Assembly: GCF_030052815.1 (NCBI RefSeq) | Contig: NC_079495.1 | Location: 32,769,967-32,833,966 of the forward strand | Length of the DNA stretch: 64,000 nt | Source: Hevea brasiliensis | Lineage: Eukaryota > Streptophyta > Magnoliopsida > Malpighiales > Euphorbiaceae | Direction: 5' to 3' | In this document: positions 34,701-46,000 of the stretch, piece after piece | Position numbering within the stretch: position 1 is the stretch's first letter | Layout: each line of letters starts with the position of its first letter | Notes under the pieces: generated by a model | Databases searched by the model: none | Told to the model about the DNA's origin: nothing | Seen by the model: the letters and a program-made list of their open reading frames with translations, nothing else | Made by a program: the position numbers and the translations under genes

Positions 34701-34876
34701 ATCTTTTAACTCGTTTGTATTTTATTCTTAAAATTTTTACTAAATTTTTCTTATTATTATTTGAGTTAATTATGGTTCCGACTTTAGTTTAAATATTTTT
34801 CCGACATTCTAGCTGTCCGAGCCACACCGTCACCGAATAAAGAGGATGTACGAGTGGTTATCGGGAGGGTGTTACA
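31783..34876 (-). repeat. G2 3' LTR (3094 bp)
   Basis: Against the right LTR it shows repeated ACTG-to-ATCG changes (near 32580, 32775, 33256) and loss of bases at CCGG sites near 34815-34850. Repeated modules lie at about 33110, 33310 and 33500. Confidence 0.95.
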
Positions 34877-34890
34877 ACTCTTCCTCTAAT
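34877..34890 (-). promoter_or_regulatory. G2 polypurine tract
   Basis: Sense strand ATTAGAGGAAGAGT directly before TGTAACACCC. Confidence 0.8.
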
Positions 34891-35321
34891 TTAAATTTCG
34901 TCCTCGAAATTTACCTGATGCAAACAGTTGAGGGAACTGTTGCCTCATCGTCTCTTCACTTTCCCAAGTTGCCTCCTCGGTGTTGTGGTGCCTCCATAGC
35001 ACTTTCACCAATGGAATTTGCTTGTTTCTCAACTCTTTCACTTCCCGAGCCAAGATCCGTAGAGGTTCTTCTTCGTATGTCAAATCACTGTATTTCAATT
35101 TCTTCTCTGGAGATGACATGTGAAGGATCTGAGCGGTATCTTCTGAGCATGGATACATGGAACACATTGTGGATCTTGTCCAGCTCTGGTGGTAAAGCTA
35201 GCCTATAGGCCACTGGACCCACACGTTCAATGACTTCATATGGGCCAATGAACCTAGTGCTTAACTTACCTTTCCTTCCAAACCTCAATACTTTCCTCCA
35301 TGGTGACACCTTGAGGAACAC
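34886..35321 (-). pseudogene. G2 integrase C-terminus and chromodomain
   Basis: Two overlapping frames. 35321-35085 reads VFLKVSPWRKVLRFGRKGKLS, the GPY motif (RFIGPYEVIERVGPVAYRL) and NVFHVSMLRRY. 35167-34886 reads SDLTYEEEPLRILAREVKEL, then VKVLWRHHNTEEATWESEE, FPQLF and a stop at 34888-34886. The GPY/F motif followed by a chromodomain is diagnostic of chromoviruses. A frameshift at about 35100, just where IEIQPDLTYEEEP would run through, splits the two halves; G4 has them in one frame. Confidence 0.92.
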
Positions 35322-36400
35322 TTTGTCGCCAACCCCATATTCTATTTCTTTTCTCTTCAGGTCGGCATAAGATTTCTGTCTGTCTGAGGCAACTTTGAGA
35401 TTGGCTTTGATTGATTTTACCTTCTCCTCACTGTTTCACTGTGTCCGCCCTACCGCTTGTCTTCGCCAATTCAGTCCAAAGACACCGAGTTCTACATTTT
35501 CTCCCATACAAAGACTTCATACGGGGCCATTTGGATACTAGCTTGGTAGCTATTGTTGTATGCAAATTCTGCGATGGGAGGTATCTATCCCAACTTCCTC
35601 AAATTCAATGACACAACTCCTCAGCATATCCTCAAGGACCTGACATATATTTCACGTTATTGTTATCATTTCAATTCAATATTTGTATCAATTTCATTGG
35701 TTTCAATTGTTTACCTGGATTACTCTTTCGGATTGCCCATCCGTCTGAGGATGGAAAGCTGTGCTGAAATGGAGTTGTGTACCCAAGGATTCATGCAACT
35801 TCTTCCAAAATCTCGATGTAAATCTTGGGTCTCGATCAGATATGATGGAAAGTGGAATTCCATGCGCCTAACTATCTCACGATATACAATTCCGCTAACC
35901 TCTCTAGTGAGTAGTCATCCTAATCGCGAGAAAGTGTGCTGACTTTGTCAATCTATCAACTATCACCCATGCTGCATCATGCTTCTTCCGGGTGAGAGGT
36001 AGGCCACTTACAAAATCCATGGTGACCCGATCCCATTTCCATTCAGGTATGCGTATAGGCTGTAGCAAACCCGATGGAACTTGATGTTTTGCCTTGACTT
36101 GATGACATGTCTAGGATTTAGTAACATAATCATCTATGTCCTTCTTAATACCAGGCCACCAATATCAAGCTTCGATCATGATACATCTTTGTACTTCCCG
36201 GTGCATAGCATACACACCGGTGTGTGCCTCTTTTAGAATACTGGTCTTCAATTCCCCATCATCCGTACCCACGCCTTCCTTTGTAGTACAGACACCCATC
36301 CGCTTTCACCTCATAGTCGATTGCTTTTCCCTCCGAGATCTTGCTCATAATAGCCATTAACTTCTCATCCGCTTTGCCCATCCAAGATTCTGCCAGAGCA
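35322..36400 (-). pseudogene. G2 integrase zinc region and core (frameshifted)
   Basis: The sequence aligns with the G4 integrase (63536-64000): near 36020 the complement of [15 protein letters not shown], near 35960 VIVDxLTK (first Asp) and near 35840 the SDRDPRFT segment (second Asp). Many short gaps, mostly at CTG/CAG, change the frame. A ~50-base stretch at 35642-35700 has no counterpart in the G4 copy (63640-63660) and looks like a small insertion, TTTCA-rich. Confidence 0.8.
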
Positions 36401-36408
36401 GTTTGGCC

Positions 36409-36795
36409 TCACTTGAACTCAGCCCTAATAGCTCCATCTCGAACCAAAGATAGACGGGCATTCAATGATCTCAAAGCTGTCATGGATTTTCTGCTCAAAG
36501 CATCAGCAACTACATTTGCCTTCCCTGGATGGTAGTCAATTACACAGTCATAATCCTTTAGGAACTCAATCCATCGCCTCTGTCTAAGGTTGAGCTCCTT
36601 CTGGGTTGGCAAATATTTCAGGCTCTTGTGGTCTGTGTAAATGTAGCACTTTTCACCATACAAGTAATGCCTCCATATCTTCAGTGCGAAGATAATTGCT
36701 GCAAGCTCTAGATCATGGGTAGGGTAGTTCTGTTCATGTGGCCTTAGCATGCGGAAGCATAGGCGATCACTTTCCCCTCTTGCATCAATACACAC
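36409..36795 (-). pseudogene. G2 RNase H
   Basis: 129 open codons. [57 protein letters not shown] and [19 protein letters not shown] are the core and C-terminus of gypsy RNase H, with the Glu of DLELAA and the Asp of YTDHKS present. The N-terminal residues before HEQNY are out of family, showing a frameshift at about 36750. It degrades template RNA and frees the polypurine primer. Confidence 0.92.
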
Positions 36796-37355
36796 CCTAA
36801 CCCATTATGTGAGACATCACTATAGACCACAAAGTCCTTTTCGGACACTGGCTGTGTTAACACTGGTGCCTCTATCAACATAGCCTTCAATTTCTCAAAA
36901 CTGGTCTGACACTTGTCATTCGGTCAAATCGACATTCTTGTGTAACAACTTGGTCATTGGAGCACTATTAGGAAAATCCTTCACAAATCTTCACAAATCT
37001 TACGTAATACCCACTAGCCCCAAGAAGCTTCGACCTCTTGTATTCTGGGAGGCTTCCATTCCATCATCGCTTCTATTTTCTTGGGATCCACCTAATCCCA
37101 TCACCGACACTATGTGTCCAAGGAATGCAATCTCATTCACCAAAAGTCACACTTGGACAACTTAGCATCTGACTTCTTTTCCGCAGGTTTGCGTAACAAT
37201 CCTCAAATGTTCATCATGTTCTTCCTCGGTCTTGGAGTACACCGAATATCATCAATAAAACCACTACGAACCGATCCGGTATGGATGGAAGATACGGTTC
37301 ATAAGGTCCATGAATGCACTGGTGCATTTGTTAAGCCAAAGGGCATCACCAGAAC
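36796..37355 (-). pseudogene. G2 RT palm/thumb segment (frameshifted)
   Basis: This lies between the RT N-terminal half and RNase H. Near 37240-37260 the complement encodes the IDDI box, but bases are missing on both sides. Near 37012-37060 the sequence matches family sequence except for gaps inside CTG-rich codons. No frame over about 25 codons survives on the sense strand. Confidence 0.75.
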
Positions 37356-38339
37356 TCATAATGCCCATACCGGTCTGAATGCGATCTTGGGCACATCTAC
37401 ATCCTTCACCCTCAACTGATGATACCCTGATCTGAGATCAATCTTAGAAAATACTCCTGCTCCCTTCAACTGATCAAACAGATCATCAATTCTAGGCAAC
37501 GGATATTTATTCTTCACAGTCACTTTATTCAACTGCCGGTAATCAATACATAGCCTCAAAGTCCCATCCTTCTTTTTCACAAACAGCACTGGAGCTCCCC
37601 ATGGTGACACACTGGGGCGTATGAACCCCTTATCTAACAACTCTTGCAACTGAGTTTTCAACTCTCTCAATTCAGTGGGTGCCATCCTATAAGGAGCAAT
37701 GGAAATGGGTGCTGTACCCAGTAGTGTCTCAATAGCAAATTCGACTTCCCTTTCTGGTGGCAAACCAGGCAACTCTTCAGGAAATACCTCTGGGAAGTCT
37801 CTTACTGTGGGTATGTCACTCAAGTTTGGCTTAGCCTGCCTAGTATCCACCACATGTGCTAGGTAGGCTTCACAGCCTTTTCTCATCATTCTTCTTGCAA
37901 CTGTGGCTGAGATGACATTAGACAGAAAATCTGTCCTTTCACCCACAACTGTAATTTCATTACCCTCAGGGGTTTTCAAAGAAATTCTCTTCAATTTGCA
38001 ATCAACTATTGCCTGATGACGTGACAACCAGTCCATTCCCAAAATCACGTCAAACTCATGGAAAGGCAACTCAATCAAGTCTGCCAAGAATTCATACCCC
38101 TGAATCCTTAAAGGGCAACCCTTGTATACCTTGTTCACTACCACACTGTGACCCAATGGATTATTGACCAGAATGTCTTGGTCACTCTCCCCTACCAGTA
38201 TCCCCCTTTCAACGGGTAGATTGATGCAGATGTATGAATTAGTGGATCCTGGATCCACCAATGCATGCACAGGTGTAGTGTAGAGGGAGAACGTACCCCT
38301 GATGACGTCCGGGGCATCTTGCTCCTCCTGAGCTCTCAA
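37356..38339 (-). pseudogene. G2 aspartic protease plus RT N-terminal half
   Basis: The longest gypsy frame of the window, 327 codons. Protease: [14 protein letters not shown] (active Asp of DPGST), then [20 protein letters not shown]. The linker [21 protein letters not shown] leads into [87 protein letters not shown] (first catalytic Asp in KIDLRSGYH). The frame is lost right after KIAFRPV, before the FGLTNAP motif. The Met at its start is internal; no protease start is expected because the protein is made as a gag-pol fusion. Confidence 0.95.
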
Positions 38340-39533
38340 GGAATAATTTCTGGCAGGTGGTGCATTATCCGCCTCTCACTGGCTCGGATGCAGCCTCGAG
38401 ATGGTCCCACGCCGGATTTACGGACCTTCTACCCCTTGGTGGTGCAGGAGCAGGTCTGTTTGCTTGTGTTGGAGCAGCAGTAGTAGTTCTGTGTGGACAG
38501 TTTCTCAACTGATGCTCTGCTAACCCACACCTCAAGCAAGCACCGGTCACTCTCCAACACTCCCCCTTATGCCATTTCTCGATGTGTGGACACGCAGAAG
38601 ATGCCGGGCTGGTCCTCAACCCCATCCTGGAGAGCGCCCACCGATGGTGTGGACTGACCTCTCCTAGGGGTGAACTGTGGCCTGGGCCCCTGAGACTGAC
38701 CCTGACCCTGTGGCTGACCCAAACTCTGTGCAGGAGGACCCTTAAACTTCTTCCAGGAGAGAAACTAGACTGACCTGGTCCCCTCTTCTGCTGTCTATCC
38801 CTTCTGGTCTGTTCACTAATTCTTACTTTTTCCACCTTTATTGCAGCTTCCACTAACTTGGTAAATTCTATGATTCCCAAGGCGGAGTCGGATCTTGATG
38901 TTGTCATTTAGTCCCTCTTCAAATCTCTTGCATCTTTCAGCTTCATTTGGGACTATCTCCTTCCATAGCGGCTTAATCGGACGAATTCTTTCTCATACTC
39001 ACCACCGACAATTGTCTCTGCCTCAGGTTAATAAATTCTCTTCTTCTCTCTTCCAGGTATACAGTACCCACATATTTCTTCTTGAACTCAGAGAGAAAGA
39101 AGTCCCAAGTTACAGCTTCTGGCTGCACTTCACTGGACACGGTGTCCCACCACTCATATGCATCATCTTGCAAGAAAGAGATGGCGACTTCCGTGTTTTG
39201 CTCGAGTGCAGTGGAGTTGTTTTAGTACTCACTGCTCTGCTCAACCAATTCTACCGCAATGTAGTCATCTTCTCTTGCCATAGAAGTCCACACCCAAACT
39301 TCCTTAGCCTTTCCAGTGTGATTACTGCGTGGAGCCGTGGTGGTGGTGGTGCCGGCATTACCCGGCCATTTGTCTAAAGAAGTCGGCCATTTGTTGGAAC
39401 ATGGCCTGTGGAGGCCGAGCAGTGCTCGCTTGAGCCGGGCGGAGCAGATTCTCCCATGCCCCCAGCCTCACTGCCGCAGTGGAGCATGACTCTCCACGTC
39501 CTCCTCAACGGCTCTCTGAGATGAAGGATCCAT
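38340..39533 (-). pseudogene. G2 gag with CCHC knuckle (frameshifted)
   Basis: The probable start is ATG at 39533-39531 (MDPSSQRAVEEDVESHAP), 105 bases inside the primer site; the frame hits a stop after a CGGCAG. The capsid core is in 38973-39173: DDAYEWWDTVSSEV, EAVTWDFFLSEFKKKYV, YLEERRREFINLRQ, the Retrotrans_gag motif. 38365-38907 carries FTKLVEAAIKVEKVR, a Pro/Ser-rich linker and the knuckle CLRCGLAEHQLRNC (C-X2-C-X4-H-X4-C). At least four frameshifts are needed to follow it. Confidence 0.9.
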
Positions 39534-39640
39534 ATCCTATTCAAAATAAGAAAGATAAACAGATCTGCGTTAGTGTCACCTCGACTCTTACAAATGCAAT
39601 GCATGGTATGGACTCAATCTAGGCCCAAACGCCTAAACCG

Positions 39641-39652
39641 TGCTCGATACCA
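39641..39652 (-). promoter_or_regulatory. G2 primer-binding site, one base short
   Basis: The sense strand reads TGGTATCGAGCA, against TGGTATCAGAGC for the initiator Met tRNA complement: the A of CAG is missing. It starts five bases inside the 5' LTR. Confidence 0.85.
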
Positions 39653-39657
39653 CTAAA

Positions 39658-42600
39658 TGTGACACCCTTACCCGTACAAGATACCCGAGTAAGTAATGCC
39701 ACACGGTGTACTGGCACACTCTAATATTCCTCAATTCATTTATATCATGCTTTTGAAGTTAATTTATGAAATATGATTTATTTTAACCATTTATCAAAAG
39801 CATTATTCATTTGAGGTTCCGAAGATTTTAAAGAAAATACGGCGGAGTATCGGCTAAAAATGGAGAAAATAGCTTCTTGAACTGTTAAAAACACTTCCAA
39901 TATTTGTATTTCATCATCTCAAACTCCAATATCCAAAATCTCAACAATATTTCTCAATTTCAATTCTCAATAATCTTTTCACTTCTCAAACATCCATTTC
40001 TCATATACAAGCGATAAATACATGCTCAAATTTTTGCATTCATAGTCATAACTTTCATTATTTACATGAACATCAAAATATATTACAATAGTTCAAAAAC
40101 ATATGAGAAAGTAAAAATCACGCAAAATATCAAAATGACAAAATGACACCTAGTGCCCTACCAATGCAATCGCAGTAGTGAGGTGACACGGACATCGTGC
40201 AGATCTACAGGATGAACTCACCTACCGTCTCATCGGGCTCACGATCGGGATCTCCAGTACCTACGCGTGGCAAAAGCAACGCGCTAAGCAATAATGCTTA
40301 GTGGTGCAATAATATAATAGAAGAAAATAGCAAGAAAATGAATGTGTATAGAATGTGTATGCTTTCTTTGTTTGGTATTGGTATATCCATTATTTCGTTA
40401 ACGTTGTTCACTTTTATTCATTTGGTTGCCCCAAGTAACCTACACTAGACGACTGGACTGGATAACGGGTAAACTGGCACTGGGTACCTAGTACCTTGGG
40501 CCGTCACACCATCGGTCACATATGCATCTCCCGGTGTGCAGCAATGTAACAACAAGTCAGAATAATGTTAGGCACAAGGCCAAGTCTCAATATAAAGTCA
40601 GAATGGCTAAAAGCCATGAAATCACGGAATGGCATATTGCCATGTGCAATACTGCTAACTGAACCCTATTGGCATGCCAAACTATCCAAACCAATCTTGT
40701 TAGGTATACTAGGGCATTTGAAACTTTTAAATTCTTCAATTTGTGAATTTCAAATTTTTGGTGTCACTATTCATCATTGGTCAACAAAAATGTTGACTTT
40801 TAGAATAAAATTGTGTACATTGACTTTGGCACTCCCAACATACCACATTTGGTGTTTAAAACTTGTTGGCATTAAGTGTTAATACCATTTCAAAGTGTAA
40901 CTCAACACAAGCAGAATTTTCAGTTTTGGTGAGTCAACTTCACTGTTCCATTGGACACTGTTACTGTGGGAATTTGAAGAAATGTAAAACCTAAAAGTTG
41001 TTACTTATTTTGTCTAGTTGAATTTCTTTTTTTGAATCACTCCATTTGGAGTTTTGTAGCTCCAGATATGACCCAAAAACCCAGGCTGGCCGGATTTGCA
41101 TTCTGCAGAAAATACCATATCTACAGTAGCATGAACAGTGACTGCCATAGCCATTTGGGTTAGGTTCTGGCCATAATTTGGGGTAGGTTCCTTCATGAAA
41201 GTTGTTTGTATATGTCTTAACTTGTTGCTGTAAAAATTTCAGGTCAATTGACCAAATCTACAGTGAGTTATGGCCAAATGAACAGTTACTATTCATTTGG
41301 TCAATTCTGCAGAACCAGCTGCAGGGTATCCGGATTGGGGCCAAGTTTTGGTCCTCTTGCTTTGGTCTTTTGGGCATGGTTTCTTCAGCAAAAATGTGCC
41401 ATTATAAGCCTAGTTTCATGTCCAATTGGCCAAACTTCAATTGGACTAACACAGCCCAAGTTATGGTAGTGCAAAGGGACTGAATTTTCAGTCCCTATGC
41501 TACTGTCCTAGGGCAGTTTATACCTTGACTTTGCCATACCATTTTTCAGTCCAAATTGTGTTCAACATACCTCAAATGGTCACTTATTGACCATTAGATT
41601 GTTCTTTAACAGTTTAATAAACCAAGTCACATTTTCACCTTTCCAAACCCTAATATCCAAATCAATTTACTCATAACCTTAATTAGCATACTTAGTTTAA
41701 TGTCCATGTATATTAATACCTTAACCATTATTTCTAGCCACTCTAAATTTATTAAAACAATTAACCTCATACTTTCATAGGGCTGCTGAAAATTGGAGGT
41801 ACCATGACACATATAATTTACTTCAATTTCTTAAAATTTCTTAGCTCAAAATGATGTTCTAACTAAGATTTAAAAGAAGGAGAATGAAAGTGTAGCACTA
41901 ACCTTGAATGGGTAGAATTTCCAAAGCCCCAACTTCACTTTCTTTCTTTTCCTTGGCTGCCAAAAGCTTTGTCTAGGTGTGGGATTAATTTTTGATGAAG
42001 GGACTTATGGGTTTTAGAGTGAAATAAAGGAGGGAATTGAGCTTTGATTAGGTTGTCAATGGTGGTTTGGGTACACTAGGGTTTCGGCTGGTAAGAGAAT
42101 GAGGAGGGGCTGCTGAAATTTTTAGTTATTTAGTCTTCATTTAGTCTTTTTATTTGTTGGTCAAAGGATGGCTTAATTGTGATTAGTCCAAATTTCCTTA
42201 ATGACATCACCATGATGCCATAATTAAGCTTTTTTTTCCTCATTTTCTTTCCTTTCCTCCACTACTCATTTTCAATTTGATTTCTAGTAATGTTTATTCA
42301 TATTTTATGTCATATTAATTATTTACTCAACTGGACAAGTCGGCCAAAAATCACCTCTGAAGGCGAAATGACCAAAATGCCCTCCGTTTGGCTTAACGAG
42401 TCAAAATTGTCTGTACCGATTGAAAAATTTTTTTAGGTATTTTCTTGGCATTCTAATGCCATGGGAACCTCAATAACCCTTCTCTGGAGTCCCAAAAATT
42501 ATTTTATAATTTTTCTCCCGGGTCTAGGGCTCCTCGTTGCGAGAACCGCAACTTCCTCCGTTACCCATCGCTGGGCACCTACTGCTTAACTCGTTTGTAT

Positions 42601-42761
42601 TTTATTCTTAAAATTTTTACTAAATTTTTCTTATTAATATTTGAGTTAATTATGGTTCCTGACTTTAGTTTAAATATTTTTTTGGACATTCTAGCTGTCC
42701 GGGCCGACACCGGTCACCGGAACAGTAGGATGTACGGAGTGGTTATCGGGAGGGTGTTACA
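39658..42761 (-). repeat. G2 5' LTR (3104 bp)
   Basis: Promoter-bearing LTR of G2. It keeps ACTGGACTGG near 40451 and ACTGCTAACTG near 40651, which the left LTR lacks and which the diverged G4 LTR (60594, 60788) supports as the older state. Confidence 0.95.
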
Positions 42762-42766
42762 TTGCC

Positions 42767-43093
42767 CCAATGGAGGGCCTATGTTATAATTACTTTAATT
42801 ATAGCATATCCAACTTAATCATTTGTTTGGAAGATTTTATGGTCATTCTAATTACTATTAAGGTCTCACTTTGCACAATATCCATGTAGCATGCATATAT
42901 CATATAATTTCATACATTCCCATACATCACATGCATTCATGGATAAGCAGTAAATGTGGTATGATCATGGACTTTCTAAGGGATTCAATTCTGAGCCACC
43001 AAGAATTGATTCAGGGCATTCCTAGGTGCATTTCATTCATTCAATTTACAAGAGTTGCTGAAGGAGTACATAATCAACACTTGATCTTGAATT
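42767..43093 (-). mobile_element. C7 leader, middle part
   Basis: The C7 leader between the G2 and G3 insertions. It continues the reversed leader (CCAATGGAGGGCC...) after the second TTGCC. The CCTCC target site of G3 follows at 43094-43098. Confidence 0.92.
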
Positions 43094-43098
43094 CCTCC

Positions 43099-46000
43099 TG
43101 TAACACCCTCCCGGTAGCAACTCCGTACATTCTACTGTTCCGGTGACCGGTGTCGGTCCGGACCGCTAGAACGTCCGGAAAAATATTTAAACTAAAGTGA
43201 GGAACCATAAATAACTCAAATATTAATAAGAAAAATTTAGTAAAAATTTTAGAAATAAAATACAACAAAGTTGAACGAGCCGGTGCCCTACCGATGGGTA
43301 ACCCAGTGGGAAGTTGCGATTCTCGCAACTAGGAGCCCTAGACCCCGGGGAAAAATTATAAAATAATTTTTGGGACTCCAGAGAAGGGTCATTGAGGTTC
43401 CTATGGCATTAGAATATCAAGAAAATATTTAGAAAAAATTTTCAATCGGTACAGACAATTTTGACCCGTTAAGCCAAACGGAGGGCATTTTGGTCATTTC
43501 GCCTTCAGAGGTGATTTTTGGCCGACTTGTCCAGTTGAGTAAATAATTATTATGACATAAAATATGAATAAACATTACTAAAAATTAAATTGAAAATGAG
43601 TAGAGATGAAAAGAAAAGAAAATGAAAGAAAATACCTAATAATGACATCATATGATGTCATTAAAAACCTATCCACCAATCACAATTTGTTAAACTCATT
43701 AAAAGAGATAAAAGTGACCAAAAATTTGAAAAACCAATCTGCATCTTCAACCTTTGGGCAGCCTAAAAAACGTTGAGAGAGAGAGAGAGAAGAGGTTCCA
43801 CCATTAAAGCTCCCTTAAGCTTCATTTCCCACTTCAAACCACCTCAAAACCTTGTCCTCCCTTCACTAAAAATTTCCCTTACCACTAGAGCAAGACTTGG
43901 GCAGCAATTAGAAGAAGAGAAAGTGGAAGAAAGTGAGGTGTGAACAAGCTTAGAAAATCACCAAAGAGGTTAGTGCCATAACTTTTGCTTTTACATCTTT
44001 CTAATCATGAATTTGAGCTAAGTTAAGTTAAAAATTTGACAAAAATTGAATTAATGAAGCATGGTTATATTCCATGAAGTTTTGGCAGCCTTGACATGAG
44101 TTAGGGTTAGGAGAAATCTTTGGTTTAAAGTGACATATTGCTGCCCCTCTTATAAATTATATGATTAGTATAGCAAATTAGGAGTGGGATGCATGAATTG
44201 GAAGCTTGGTCAATTAGGGTTAGGGTTTTGAATAGAAACTTGGACCTTGCTTAGGTAATGGTGAATGAACATTTTAATGGTCAATTAGTGACCATTTGAG
44301 GCAAGTTAATCATAATTTGAAGTGAGCTAATGTATGGCAAATTGAAATGGGAAGGCTGCCTAGAGACAGCAGCAATGAGGCTGTGATTCCAGCCCATTTA
44401 GACAGCCATAACTTTGGCTGTGTAGGTCCAATTTGTGTTTGACCAATTGGACATGAAACTAGACTTATAATGGCACAATTTTTCTGAAGAAACCATGCCC
44501 AAAAGACCAAAGCAAGTGGACCAAAAGTTGGCCCCAATCCGGATACCCTGCAACAGCACCTGCAAAAATGACCAAATGAACAGTAACTGTTCATTTGGCC
44601 ATAACTCACTGTAGAAATGGTCAATTGACCTGAAATTTTTACAGCAACAAGTTAAGACATAGACAAAAAACTTTCATGAAGAAACCTATCCCAAATTATG
44701 ACCAGAACCTAACCCAAATGGCAGTGGCAGTCACTGTTCATGGTACTGTAGATTTGGTAAATTCTGCAGAATTGAAATCCGGCCAGCTGTGGTTTTTGGA
44801 CCATATCTGGAGCTACAAAACTCCAAATGGAGTGATTCAAAAAAGGAAATTCAACTAGACAAAATAAGGAATAACTTTCATGTTTACCATTTCCTCAAAT
44901 TTCCACTATAACAGTCCCTAATAGAACAGTAAACTTATGGTACAAAAACTGAAAATTCTGCCACTTAGTGTTAGGCTTAGAAATGGTAATGGTGATCACT
45001 TCCAACAAGTTTTAAATGCAAAATGTGGTATGTTTGGAGTGTCAAAACCAATGTACCTATTTTCTATCCAAAAGTCAACATTTTTGTTGACCAATGAGGT
45101 GAATAGTGACACCAAAACTTGAAATTCAAAATTTGAAATTAGAAATGCATCTAGGGGACTTTAAATTGCAATTGGCAATTAATACTAGCAAATGTAAAAT
45201 TCAAAATGTGGGATCTTGGTGTAATTAGAATTAATATATCCACTAAGTATGAAAAAGTCAATATTTTGGTTGACTAGTAAGGTGAATAGTAATCAAAATG
45301 ATTAGTAAATTAAGATGAAAACCTAGAACCAATTCTAAGCTTAAATGCTTAGAATTGTATGACAAATGTAGACTATGCATCCTAATCAAATTTGTTAAAA
45401 AGGAATTAAGGCCATAAATTTGAAATCCATGAAATGTTTATGGATTACTTGAAACATGAAAAATAAGTCACCTAATTGATGTGAATAGATAGTTAGGGCT
45501 TATATGCCCATCACAAATGGAATTCATAAAATATTAATAATTCAACTTGAAATATAAAATTTGTAATTACATAAGTAGATTCTTGAATGTATAAATGAGA
45601 AAAGGGAAAATGTTTTGAATACAATGGTACATGTGAACCATTGTTTAGAATTGTGATCAATATGAATAACATAATGAATGAATAAATGAACCATATTAAT
45701 GTATGAATGAGACATTAGTTCTTATTATTGTAGAGAGGAGAAGTATTTTGAGCACAATGATATAAAAGGACAATTGATGTGAATTGTGATCATATAAATG
45801 ATCAAATGAATGTATGAATTATAATTGAAATTTATCATGAAATAATAAACTCATAAAACACAATATATTAATATTTAATGATATTATGTGCCCTTGTATT
45901 GCCTAGACATGTGTGTCAGATTGGATAGTTTGGCATGCCAATAGGGTATTGTTTTAGCAGTACTGCGAAAGGCTTTATGCCTATATTTATGGCTTTATGC

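Larger units (their letters stand above)
31783..42761 (-). mobile_element. G2: complete Ty3/gypsy chromovirus, 11.0 kb
   Basis: LTRs at 31783-34876 and 39658-42761 flank the primer site, gag, protease-RT, RNase H, integrase, chromodomain and polypurine tract on the minus strand. The target-site duplication TTGCC is at 31778-31782 and 42762-42766, inside the C7 leader. Sense ends are TGTAACACCCTCCCG...GGGTGTCACA. It is another family than G1 but the same Tekay/Del-like clade, judging from RT and chromodomain. LTR-LTR differences are few outside CTG/CAG/CGG sites. Confidence 0.97.

Noticed and set aside
38895..39377. 160-codon plus-strand frame
   Set aside because: It is the antisense of G2 gag (DDAYEWW...KKYV on the minus strand); codon content is a mirror of gag.
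43773..43791. GA microsatellite as a regulatory GAGA element
   Set aside because: Short, in a non-conserved part of the G3 LTR, not found in G2 or G4 at that place; no support for function.
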